This document shows, piece by piece, positions 20,222 through 30,011 of a stretch of 64,000 nucleotides of DNA (positions within the stretch are counted from its first letter, which is position 1; every line of letters starts with the position of its first letter). The DNA comes from Lindgomyces ingoldianus (Eukaryota > Ascomycota > Dothideomycetes > Pleosporales > Lindgomycetaceae). The stretch spans positions 501,686 to 565,685 of the forward strand of contig NW_022985188.1 in NCBI RefSeq assembly GCF_010093535.1, given 5' to 3'. The translations under genes were made by a program, and so were the position numbers. A model generated the notes under the pieces. The model was not told the origin of the DNA. It saw nothing but the letters and a program-made list of their open reading frames with translations, and did no database searches.

Positions 20222-21403
20222 ATGTTCGCCACTCTGTATCTGCGCTTGCCAACATCCAATTCATTGGACAACACTAACGTACCCCGCCTAACATTATCTG
20301 GCCTCAACGACGACGTTCTCCGCGAGATACTCGATCACCTGTCGGTCTCCGTCACTACAAATTATTCATTCAGCAGACCACCCACCACCCTAAAGAATCT
20401 ATCCCTAGTGAATCATCGTCTGCGGAATCTCGTTGTCCAACAACTGTTCCAGAAAGTTACAATATGCCTATCTAGAGCACAGCTTCGAGATTCCAAGAAT
20501 GGTGACTGGGACACCGCTCGCCGCGCCATTACAACCTTGACTAGTAACATCATGGTGCTATCCGTAATCAAGATTCTGAAATTTGATATATACGGCAACG
20601 GGGAACCTGAGAGGCCAGTATCAGATCATAACATGCACAATCTTGTTACCTTCCTTACCTGCCTTCCGAATCTCGAGAACTTATCTATTCACATCCCCAA
20701 GCCGCACATTCCAGCCTTCCAAGCCGCCTTTAGAACCTTCGACTCCGCTTCACCTTTCATCTTTCCTAATATCAAGACGCTCGTAGCCCACCCTCTCTCT
20801 GTCTTCCTGATTGACAGGTGCCCGAATGTGGAGAGAGTAGGACTACAATCCCCCCAATGGTGCCGCACTACCGGCTCATACGACCCCAGCGACGTCGTAG
20901 AGGCATTGCGAGGTGACCTCAAATTTATTGGGAAGCGTGCAAAACATATCAAACATTTCGAAGCTCGTTCTCGCTGGATGTTTTACGAGATCTATGATCT
21001 CGCGCACGCCTTCCCAAACCTCGAACGCCTGAGTATGCGATCATACGGAGGGGAGTATTGCTCGGGGATAGGCGATATTATGACGGCTTTAGGAGAGAAT
21101 TTCAAGACGCTGAGGCGATTGGATATTGACGAGGCAGGCAAATTACGATTAGGCTTCCATGGCTGGCCTCCCTGTGGTAACATGTTCATTGGACCTCAAG
21201 GGCAGGAAGCCTACGAGGAGTACAGTACAGCAGAAAAGAGGGCTGAGAACAGAGCCGCAGAGCTCGCCTTTCGGAATATTAAGAGTTTGAAAGAGCTGTG
21301 GGTCGGCGACTTTGCCGTTGCAAGGAAAGTAGGTGAAGAAGCAGAGATGAAGTGGGAGTGGACGACGAATTATGATATGGTTAGGGGAGAGATATCAAGG
21401 TAG
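20222..21403 (+). CDS. F-box/LRR-like protein
   Basis: A 393-residue single-exon protein. Residues 26-70 (LTLSGLNDDVLREILDHL ... LKNLSLVNHRLRNLVVQQLF) fit a fungal F-box-like helix bundle, and the rest has loosely spaced leucine-rich segments (LPNLENLSIHIP, FPNLERLSMRSYGG, IKSLKELWVGDF). F-box proteins bind Skp1 and present substrates to SCF ubiquitin ligases. No substrate can be inferred. This family is numerous and variable in Pezizomycotina. Confidence 0.7.
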   Translation: MFATLYLRLPTSNSLDNTNVPRLTLSGLNDDVLREILDHLSVSVTTNYSFSRPPTTLKNLSLVNHRLRNLVVQQLFQKVTICLSRAQLRDSKNGDWDTARRAITTLTSNIMVLSVIKILKFDIYGNGEPERPVSDHNMHNLVTFLTCLPNLENLSIHIPKPHIPAFQAAFRTFDSASPFIFPNIKTLVAHPLSVFLIDRCPNVERVGLQSPQWCRTTGSYDPSDVVEALRGDLKFIGKRAKHIKHFEARSRWMFYEIYDLAHAFPNLERLSMRSYGGEYCSGIGDIMTALGENFKTLRRLDIDEAGKLRLGFHGWPPCGNMFIGPQGQEAYEEYSTAEKRAENRAAELAFRNIKSLKELWVGDFAVARKVGEEAEMKWEWTTNYDMVRGEISR

Positions 21404-22176
21404 GATTTCGGCTTTCACTTCTAACCAATACCTGCTCCAATGATGATACCATTGGCTCAAATGTATTCTAGCAATACCCTCACTTTAGTCTAAGTTCTAT
21501 CATTTTTTGCTGGATAAAAAATAGAAACACTTGAGTGCGAAAAGGAGGTTAGGCGACAACTGCAAAGACTCAACACGTTTGAAACTCTAGAGCAGACAGA
21601 GTAGAATTTGAGGAATCGAGTGATTTGATTCCAATGCTCTTTGCCGTTGAGTCACATGGCTAGCTTAGCGTATCGGCCTTGCTTGGAGCAAACAGTTGCC
21701 ATGGCCTCATCACTTAAACACTATCAGCTCAACAACTCCCTCAAGGGTCGTCTTTGTCAACATATGTCTCACGTCGTTCTCACTTCCTGCTTCAATTAAA
21801 TGTTTGTAAGTCGCAAATTGCGTGACACGAAATTCCTTGAATTCCTGATTCTTGGCCCCACCAGCAATCTTTACCTTGCGGGATACGATCGTCGAACTGT
21901 TTGTCCTCCGTCTTCACCATCGCCGTAGCTTTTTTATTACTTTTTCCTTTGGCTAGAATCGGCTTACGTCAAGGCGCCGCCACCTCAGGAGCCAAACAAC
22001 AAACACCTGTCAATAGTCGCATCGCTGGCAAAAGGTTTATAGAACACAGTAATTTCCCTAACAGTCGCATGCCTCCATCTGCTTAAATCCTACGAGTGCT
22101 TCAATTCTCTCCACTCGAAGAGCCACCTCATTTTACCCCTCTCAACCAATATCCCTTCTAGATCTACACATCCACT
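21404..22176. other. Intergenic, no gene seen
   Basis: It holds the F-box gene 3' end and the upstream region of the 22.2 kb gene. A CT-rich stretch before 22177 fits a fungal promoter. Confidence 0.5.
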
Positions 22177-24156
22177 ATGCCTTTTCCTTGCCCAGACCTA
22201 CACGACTCCCTATTCCTCGCCACCATATTCATCCTCTCTATTTCCTTCTTCATGCTGCTGCATATCCGTGTCCACGACACTAATAGCCTCAAATACCTTC
22301 ACAAGGATCACAAGGGTCCACGTTGGGAGCTCGAAGACCAACGCCGCTGGATGGAAGGCCTGCTTACTTCGACTCTAAACAGGGCACGGATGGACCCCGG
22401 GCTTTGGGGTCTCTTTATCGATGAGCTAGATAGAGGTTTTAAGATTATAGAGGAAGAGTTGACGGCTTTGAAGTTTGTGTATGAAGAGATAAAGGGGCAC
22501 GGGAAAAAGAGTCATTATGGGCCTTGTGATGAAATAGCTTTTTGGAATTGGTCGATTAAGAATTTGCCGTGGATTCTAGGGTATCCAGACTTCAATGAGG
22601 AGGAAGAGACAGGGTTTCTGCATAGGCAAAGAGAGTGGCAACAGGGTTTGCGAGGAGGGTCTGGGACGCCGGACCTCGGTGATGGGGATGATAGCATAGG
22701 AAAAGAACACGATGATGAGTTGCAAGAAGAGGCAAATAGAAAAGAAAAAGGAAAGGGCAAAGCTGCGGACGCGGAACAAGAGAATGAAGGAAACTCGATG
22801 GAGGAGCAGCCAGAAGAGCCTACTCCGCAGGGCCTCAACCCGTTCCAAGCTACTCCAATGTATGGCCTCGATGGACCAACGCTATTCGGAGACAATGATC
22901 TACGCTACCGATGCCACGATGACCCCATCACCCCGCCTTCGTTTCGCGATGGACATCCTCCCCGCCGCTATCGCCTTCCCGGCCACTTTAATCTATACAC
23001 TTCAACTGCATTCGCTCGTTGCGGCTTTATGGGCGGTTATCCAAGCGATCCACGACCGCCAAATGACCGCCAGACTGGATATATACAATCAACCTGGCGA
23101 GAGGACCCGCGTCCTGAGTCTGCTCCATTTGCACCAACAGGCTCTGCGCCGTCTGCACTTTCAGGAGCGTTCCATGATGAGGGAAATGGGAGACAGGAGA
23201 GTAGTCGACCCTCACATGATTCTCCTCCAGAATTCAAAGAGTCCTTGGATAAGGGGAGTGGTAATTCCGCTGGTAGCGTGCATTCTAGCCCCCGTAAGCA
23301 GCTATTGCCTTCACGAAATGATAGTAATAGAGTCTCTAGAGGTCCTCGTGGGTGCAATTCCGGATCTGATCCCCGATCTTTTAGCCAGCAAGGTCATAAC
23401 AACCCCAGACCGCCATGGAATGGATTTGAAGGGGATGGTTACTCCCGGTCTATGCCAGCGGTACGACCGGATCCCCTAGAGAGCGCTAGTACTCATGAGA
23501 ACTCTCCCGGCAATAGACGGTTGTACCAGAACGCCAATTACCGGCTACAAAATCACCCCTGCTTCAGAAATCAACCCTCAGAGTGCCCTGAACTAATGCG
23601 ATTGATACACTTTGGTGAGCTTTTGTTCCCAGCGTCGGGTAGCGAGAAATTTTTCACGGAAAGAAACATAGCGCCTGTAGTAGTGCTAGCTGAACAAGGC
23701 CCATGTCGAGCACCATGCCAACCTCCGTTTAAAGCTTCTAACGAATGTCTAGCAGAAGAGCCAGAAGGCGAGCATACAGACCGAAACAGATACAAAACAA
23801 TCTACACCTTAGAGGAAGTAAACGCACAACCAGAAGACGGCATAGAATTCCTCAACGCGTGCGATGCGGCCGAGGAACGCCGAACTGAAGTGGAGGAAGG
23901 TAGGATAACTAGGTACTCGGTGCCAAATCCTAACATCGTGGTTTCGGGGCCACCGAATCTTAGAGAGGGATATGTTGAATATTTGAGTGAAAGCCAGAAA
24001 ACCATTTTCCTTCATCCCTTGCTTCGTATTCCACTAGTCGAACCATGCCAGTCTGAAAGGGGCGAGAGCTCGGGGAGGGTAAGCAGGGAACTTCAAACAA
24101 GAGTACAGAAAGAAGGGAAGCGTCTGTATCCCCTAGGCGTCCATGGCGAGAAATGA
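22177..24156 (+). CDS. Unrecognised single-pass membrane protein, long disordered tail
   Basis: An open frame of 659 codons without introns. Residues 9-30 (DSLFLATIFILSISFFMLLHI) form one N-terminal hydrophobic helix with few charges before it. Then come a helical, acidic region (about 45-110: WELEDQRRWMEGLL, FIDELDRGFKIIEEEL) and a long disordered part rich in Glu, Pro, Ser and Arg. I do not recognise a family. The shape resembles that of the 25.0 kb gene, which also starts with a short leader and one helix. A second frame is open for 255 codons across 22712-23479, so the coding frame in the middle should be treated with care; an undetected intron is possible. Confidence 0.5.
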   Translation: MPFPCPDLHDSLFLATIFILSISFFMLLHIRVHDTNSLKYLHKDHKGPRWELEDQRRWMEGLLTSTLNRARMDPGLWGLFIDELDRGFKIIEEELTALKFVYEEIKGHGKKSHYGPCDEIAFWNWSIKNLPWILGYPDFNEEEETGFLHRQREWQQGLRGGSGTPDLGDGDDSIGKEHDDELQEEANRKEKGKGKAADAEQENEGNSMEEQPEEPTPQGLNPFQATPMYGLDGPTLFGDNDLRYRCHDDPITPPSFRDGHPPRRYRLPGHFNLYTSTAFARCGFMGGYPSDPRPPNDRQTGYIQSTWREDPRPESAPFAPTGSAPSALSGAFHDEGNGRQESSRPSHDSPPEFKESLDKGSGNSAGSVHSSPRKQLLPSRNDSNRVSRGPRGCNSGSDPRSFSQQGHNNPRPPWNGFEGDGYSRSMPAVRPDPLESASTHENSPGNRRLYQNANYRLQNHPCFRNQPSECPELMRLIHFGELLFPASGSEKFFTERNIAPVVVLAEQGPCRAPCQPPFKASNECLAEEPEGEHTDRNRYKTIYTLEEVNAQPEDGIEFLNACDAAEERRTEVEEGRITRYSVPNPNIVVSGPPNLREGYVEYLSESQKTIFLHPLLRIPLVEPCQSERGESSGRVSRELQTRVQKEGKRLYPLGVHGEK

Positions 24157-25032
24157 TATTCCGTCGGATAGAGGGCTGGGTTTCGAAGAATGGTCCTAGA
24201 CGAACCCCAACCCGTTATGATCCTCCAGTTGAACGAGGTACGAGGTGAAAGACTGCTGCTAAGTCGCGAATTCCGATGTTGCAAATTGATGGTAGAGAGA
24301 CGGAAGAGGAATTAATTCGTGTTATGGAGAGTGATTGTAGACAGTAATTTGCGAGAGGTGTGCTATGTTTAGTGTCCGAATGATTCGCAGCATGTTACGG
24401 ATGGTGAGCTTTTAGAATCCATCGCGGTTATTAATAGCACCCACTCTAAGTTTCTTACTCATTTTCTGAGAGTATACAGAGCAAGATAAATTCATCTTGG
24501 GATCATAGAAATTCATATTCATATTCATAGTTTCACTCCCCACCAACACCATTTCTACTCACCTTCTTGTTTGGATTTGCTTCTGCTACAGTTTTAAAGC
24601 AGGATGCTCTTTAAACCATTACAGTCTGAGATTGGTCGAACTAGATAACAATTGCCACATCCAGAAGACTTTCTGTGTCCCCACCGTCGATAAAATGGTC
24701 TTGTTTGTGAACCCGTCATCGCTGATCCACTTCAACGTGTACCTTGGGAATGTGAAAAAAAAACTCCATAAGCGTGACTGCCAATCAGCCACATGTTAAT
24801 TAATGCCAATCGACAGCACACTAGATCCGTCATCTCATGATGTGTCGTTCATCAACTCATAGTCCAGCACTACTACCAGCTGGCGACAAGACTAAAGCAA
24901 GGCAATGAGAATACATATTTATATATATATGTGTGTGTATTTATATCGTATGTATCACGTTCAGTTCCCCTTTAAACGTTTCGACAACCAGAACTTCAAC
25001 ACTCCCATTTTGAAACAGGATCTACCTGCACC
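24157..25032. other. Intergenic with a short TA/TG-rich microsatellite
   Basis: No gene is recognised. A TA/TG-rich run lies at about 24913-24945, just upstream of the 25.0 kb gene, and could act as its TATA region. Confidence 0.5.
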
Positions 25033-25884
25033 ATGCTCGTCGAAATTCCAATTCCACGTCCAACCTCCCTTCTCATTTTCTTACTCTTTACCATATCTGT
25101 TGCGTTCGGTTTTACAATGTGGCTCCAAAAACAATCCATCGCCTCCCTAGCCCATCGCCTTGACCAGTCTCAGTGCCAAACCGATAATTGCAAGCGATCT
25201 CGACCTCGCGACTCCTTCAGAAAACCGAAACCCTGGAACGATCGAGACAAGCAATCTTGCCCTTGCAACTTCCAGTCCAGGAGCCGTTATAGCGGGCAAT
25301 ACAGGCCTTACGACTTCTTCAGGCAGTCTCAGCCCTGGAACAATTATACCAAGCGATCCAATCCTTGCGGCTACTTCGGTCAGCCATATGGTAGACCTAA
25401 AGAACCATTATCTGTTTTGCTAAATTTGCCGGCCTTGCGCTGGGGTAAAACAAACGATGCCTTGGGAAACATCGCCCGTTCCTTGGATGTGATTGCCTAC
25501 CACATGAACGAACGGACGCACCCTGACCTGCAACCATCTCGTAATCCCAGTTCGCCTCGGATGACTCGACCGACGCATTTTAGCGGGGAGCGCCTTAACT
25601 CGTACGTGGATCCTACGGCAGGAACAGGGCCTGGCTGGGAACATGTTCCCTATCGTACAGGTCCGCCCAACTTTGAAAACGAAGGCATCAACGACGAAGT
25701 AGAACACCAGCCTCGCTCTCCTAGCATAGAAACCCCCCTCTCCGATTCCGGAATTAATTCTCTAGACATTGACTACACGTATTCGGATGACGAAGTCTAT
25801 GCCGCAACTGAAGCGAGAGCTCCGAGGGATTTCGATCGTGCGCGTAGCATACACGAGGCCAACTTTCCACGGAGACTCCGGTAG
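25033..25884 (+). CDS. Unrecognised single-pass membrane protein with an internal repeat
   Basis: An open frame of 283 codons. Residues 11-30 (SLLIFLLFTISVAFGFTMWL) form a membrane helix after a short Pro-rich leader. Residues about 50-110 contain two copies of a motif of roughly 36 residues, RKPKPWNDRDKQSCPCNF and RQSQPWNNYTKRSNPCGY, each with Pro-Trp-Asn and a PC dipeptide. The remainder is disordered. The last codons precede GGTAGGG, so a further exon may add sequence in the frame that continues to 25999. No family is recognised. Confidence 0.45.
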   Translation: MLVEIPIPRPTSLLIFLLFTISVAFGFTMWLQKQSIASLAHRLDQSQCQTDNCKRSRPRDSFRKPKPWNDRDKQSCPCNFQSRSRYSGQYRPYDFFRQSQPWNNYTKRSNPCGYFGQPYGRPKEPLSVLLNLPALRWGKTNDALGNIARSLDVIAYHMNERTHPDLQPSRNPSSPRMTRPTHFSGERLNSYVDPTAGTGPGWEHVPYRTGPPNFENEGINDEVEHQPRSPSIETPLSDSGINSLDIDYTYSDDEVYAATEARAPRDFDRARSIHEANFPRRLR

Positions 25885-28414
25885 GGTAATGGACAGGATG
25901 AAAGCTAACGGTGAGAATAACGAGGGGGCTTCTAGCAGTGGAAACTCTCAAAATAATTTAGATCAGCAGGAACGAAAAGGACAGAAGAAACTGCAATAAT
26001 GGGACGTCGTAGTGAGTCTTTCGTCGGCCGGGAAGTGATGAGATTGAACAGATAGGATAAGTCTATACAAAGGATTAATCTAGACATATCCAGACATGTG
26101 GTATTGATGAAGCTTGAGCCATCTGTGGAGCTTATGCCGTAGCCTAAAAGACTTGGTCATATCTAATCTCCCCCAACCCAGAAGATATGTCCTCGCAACA
26201 GCTAGAAAGGCATTCATTCACTTGTTGAAACGCAGAACGAGGCTTCCTCTAAAAATTACACTACACCGCCATTATTAGCCCTCCGAATCTTCATCAAGCT
26301 AGCTTGCGTGGTGAGACTGCTGCTGTTCCTCCCACACTGAACAAGCAGCACTCATTCGACCAGAGTCCACATGACTTAGTACTAGAAGAACCTGATAGCC
26401 ATTCAACCACAAGTTGTACATCTGAAAGGGAAAGGCGTTCCAGGGGGGGTGGAGGCTCGCGGTACTGAAGGGGTAAGTAAGATGATGAGAGAGGGAAGGA
26501 TGTCGAGATCTAGAATTGGGGGATCGGGAGGTGAAGTCTTGGGCTCGAATGATAAGTCAAAAGGAGTGGGATTGCGTGCTCCGTATCTTCCGTTCTCTCG
26601 CTGTGTCGTATCGTAGGAGTAAGCTAGTGCGCGCCGGAGGTAGCTCGAGCGGTTGCAAGGATACAATGACTACGTTTTCTCTAGATTCTTCCATAAAACC
26701 GTCATCGAACCTCCTAGGCGTATATACTGGAATATTCATTATTTTCTCCAAAGCCTGACCCATTCATCCATTCCCAAGTAAACATTTCCGGTACGTCCTC
26801 ATCTGGTTGCTTATACCAGTACCCGGTGGCTGCCGAAAGGATGTTCGGATCATTCAAGTTTGGCTGATGTATTGTGGTAGAGTCTCTCATAGATTTCCCG
26901 GAGGTGAAAGATAGATAGATACAGATGACCCCAACCAAAGAAAGAGAGACTACAAACAATTCCCCGGACAGGAGGGGAATTTGAAGATGATGGAAGGCGT
27001 ATTAGGATTGGGGCTCGAGGGTCCCATGGTGTGCCACATAATTTGTTTGATATTAAATTCAAGATGAAATAGAGGGATGTTGTGGTAAGGACGGGTGGGG
27101 TTCTGTGGAACATGCTCAGGTGAAGTAGCGCTACCTAAGTCAGGTGATCCACCCAATTATGTCAGCAGAGCAGAGATTCTCTCTATTTCTTATTCAACAT
27201 TGTCATTAATCGACGTTCCAGCGCCTCCCAGTTACATTCCCATTTCAACGCTTGTGGTAGTTAGTGCCCTGCCTAATTGCCGCCTTGTTGATAACACCAA
27301 AATGTTAGATCCCTTGCAAAATGACTTTAAACCAAAATTTTCAAGGGCGACAAGTTCATCATCTAGTCTAGATATAGTATGTAATTCGCCGCAAAAACTA
27401 TCTGCCTACTCGTCGTCGAATCAGGTAATGCCAAAAGCAGCCTCCACTTGCATTGATCGTGAGACGGAGGAATCAATCTACGGATGGGGCTAAGGAGAGT
27501 TCAGATGCCTAACCTAGGGCAACTAAAATGTCCGGTCATGGCACCAACAGGGCGAACGTTTCCTGAGCTTGATTCAGTTAAGCTTGTTTATGCAGATACG
27601 CCCGTACGGGGCACTTATGCTTAAACGAACTAACATTCAGTCTCAGCAGCCTCTCTATTCTCACGGTGCACCAATATGTCTTATTTTCATCAGATCTTAA
27701 TGGCCGTTGATGAACATGATCGGAGCAACCTTGTAGTCTCATCCCGCTTTTACCCCGGTTATACGGCCGAATGATGCGCAATATACGCCTATTTCGTTGC
27801 GACTCCCCAGGCGCAGCCTCGCCACAAAGTCAATTTTAACTTCAACTGCGTCATCGCACAAGACATGTTGCGTTTCAAAAGACAAATGCGCAGCAGAAGG
27901 ATGCACCAGATCCTTCTGGCGGAAATGTCAGGCACAACGTTTCGAGCAAAGTCCCCGGCTAACCAATAGTAAGCATGCATATTCCGCCCCAAATGATCCT
28001 TCAGAAAACGGACTGAAAAAGATTGATCGTTGCACCGCAATGCTACTTTGCGCGAAGGAAATGCCGGGCCCGAGAAACCCGAACTCTGGGACAGGAGCTG
28101 GTATCTCGCAAGCTGCAACCGTTTCGGAGAAGACGAAGCAGACGACATGGGCAGATGGTGGAGGGTTTGCGTTTGATTGATTCCATAGAGCAATTTCAAG
28201 GCTTTTCTCGGAGGACATATGACACCGAGGAATGCTTGGAACGTTAGATATAAGTATCTCTGGGTTGTACAACTTGAGATGATATCTACAGCATCAGAGG
28301 TTTTATCAACTAAACCCTTAACTACCCTCGTCTACTGCCCCTTCGATACTCCTTGAAGTTGTACGATAGCTTCCTTTAAGCTTTTCCTATCACCAACGAC
28401 CTTCCACTCTTAAA
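25885..28414. other. Long stretch with no convincing gene
   Basis: Several open frames of 60-136 codons occur on both strands, but only the one at 26714-26959 (listed separately) has a sensible shape. I see no domain, tRNA or transposon end. Confidence 0.4.
26714..26959 (-). CDS. Possible small membrane-anchored protein
   Basis: An 81-codon frame that starts with a hydrophobic helix (MFVVSLSLVGVICIYLSF) and continues with a hydrophilic, acidic tail ending in YSSIYA. The helix at the very N-terminus makes it look like a small version of the neighbours at 22.2 and 25.0 kb. It is short and unsupported by a family, so it could be chance. Confidence 0.25.
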   Translation of the reverse strand: MFVVSLSLVGVICIYLSFTSGKSMRDSTTIHQPNLNDPNILSAATGYWYKQPDEDVPEMFTWEWMNGSGFGENNEYSSIYA

Positions 28415-29211
28415 ATGGCCGTCACACTACCAGAAGAAATCGCCAATGCCCTCATCCGCGGGGCCCTCCTTGGTGCTGGCGAAGCCTTTGGAGCCAATAG
28501 TCTCGTAAGCCCTTTCCTCCACCGTGTCTTTAATATCAAGACAACGCTAAGAAACTTCATGAATAGGATCTAGTCCAACCAGAAATCAAGGATACTCTAG
28601 CTAAGCCCACGCTGAACAACACTTGTGTCTTCTACATGACGGGAAAGCCGGGTACAGCTGACAGCAGCGTTGTCAACATCAACGGCTGGCTCAAATGTAC
28701 GTTCACTCTTCTCTCCTCTCCATTTCACTAGAAAACCCTCGCGTATATTGATGGCATGCCTTCAGGCGGCGATCAATCAAGCCTTCTTGGATCCTGGATC
28801 AACGTGCCCGCAAACATGGATCTCAAAATGACGGACCCGCGTGTCGGCGACATAACAGTGAACTTCCAACCCAGCAAATTCCCGACCTTTCCCTGGCCGG
28901 GGGACGCCATCATCTACAACGCCGCGTGGACCGACTACCAATTCGATAAAGCCGTCGGTATCGACAACTGCATCCGCGACTCCGGACGTGGCGGAATTGT
29001 TGGCAAGGATTGCTACAACAAGAACATTGTTGTGAGAGTCTGTACCGAAGGATTCGCCGACGGTTCATACGGTGTCATCAACGACCAGAACATCATTAAC
29101 CATGGTTGGATATACACGATGGCGTTGCCAGTACAGGGCGTGAATCCCGGGTGTCCGAATGCACCGGCGAAGGTGAAGCGGACGCTAAGTCGGTTTGAAG
29201 TACCGGAGTAG
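28415..29211 (+). CDS. Unrecognised small protein, three exons
   Basis: Exons 28415-28504, 28567-28696 and 28766-29211 join in frame through GTAAGC...TAG and GTACGT...CAG introns and give 221 residues. The ATG follows a purine-rich TTAAAATGG context. The product starts MAVTLPEEIANALIRGALLG, has no signal peptide, and has Cys residues in a regular arrangement (NNTCVFYMTG, IDNCIRDSG, GKDCYNKN, VVRVCTEGF, NPGCPNAP). Trp and aromatic residues are frequent (GDAIIYNAAWTDYQF). The exon structure and codon use look genuine. I do not recognise the family. Confidence 0.6.
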
Positions 29212-30011
29212 AGGGAGTGATGAGGGTGAAGGTGTATATATGGGGCTTGCTGTGTAGGTTTCGGGTGCTGGAATAAGTGTTGCATGGATACAGTTTCTGT
29301 ACATATATATATAACTATGATAGCTTGCTGAGTAAGTTTCTGTGCCGGAAGAAAAGGAGTTTCGTTAGTGGTCCGACCCCATTTCTCTGGTGTGTACGTC
29401 AAGGCTACAGTCCTATGTGATAGACCACAGGGCTATGAGAGAACAAGTTGTGTACTACCGTACCTAAGTACAGATCCATTCTCGAGCTGTTCCGTTCCAG
29501 TTCATTCCAGCTCACTCAATACCCAGGCCTAGCTCGGTTAGGGAACAGCTCGCGGTGATGGCTTCCGCCCCCTTGGCGTGCATCCTTGACCTCTCTTTCC
29601 CATACACACCCACACACATATATCCTATTCAAAACCCCACCGAACCAACCATCAGAAACCGTCCCATAACGCCCGGGACAATCCTGCCAACAATGTCCGA
29701 GCCGACGCCATTTCCACCTCATAAGCACCTCTAGCAAAGAAACCTGCATGCAATCGGTGTACTTTCCACAAGTATGACAAACGAACGAAACCAGAGACGG
29801 GAAATGGAGAGGGGGATAAATCTACGAACAACCATCCCGTGCAATGCCCCAGATGCACCCAAAAAGACCAGCTACCAAAGTAAACTCCTAAGAAATGGAA
29901 TACTGAAATATAGGAGGATGGAGGTCCGTATCGCCATGTAAATGCTCAGAGTTGATCAGTGTGTCATCCCAGTATGCAGAGGCGCCGCAGGCGGAAGGTG
30001 AAATGGCCTGG
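29212..30011. other. Intergenic between convergent genes
   Basis: The 28.4 kb gene and gid7 end here. No coding region is seen. A short TA run lies near 29305. Confidence 0.55.

Noticed and set aside
27797..28272. Overlapping open frames on both strands of 100-136 codons
   Set aside because: Composition looks random and neither strand shows a domain.
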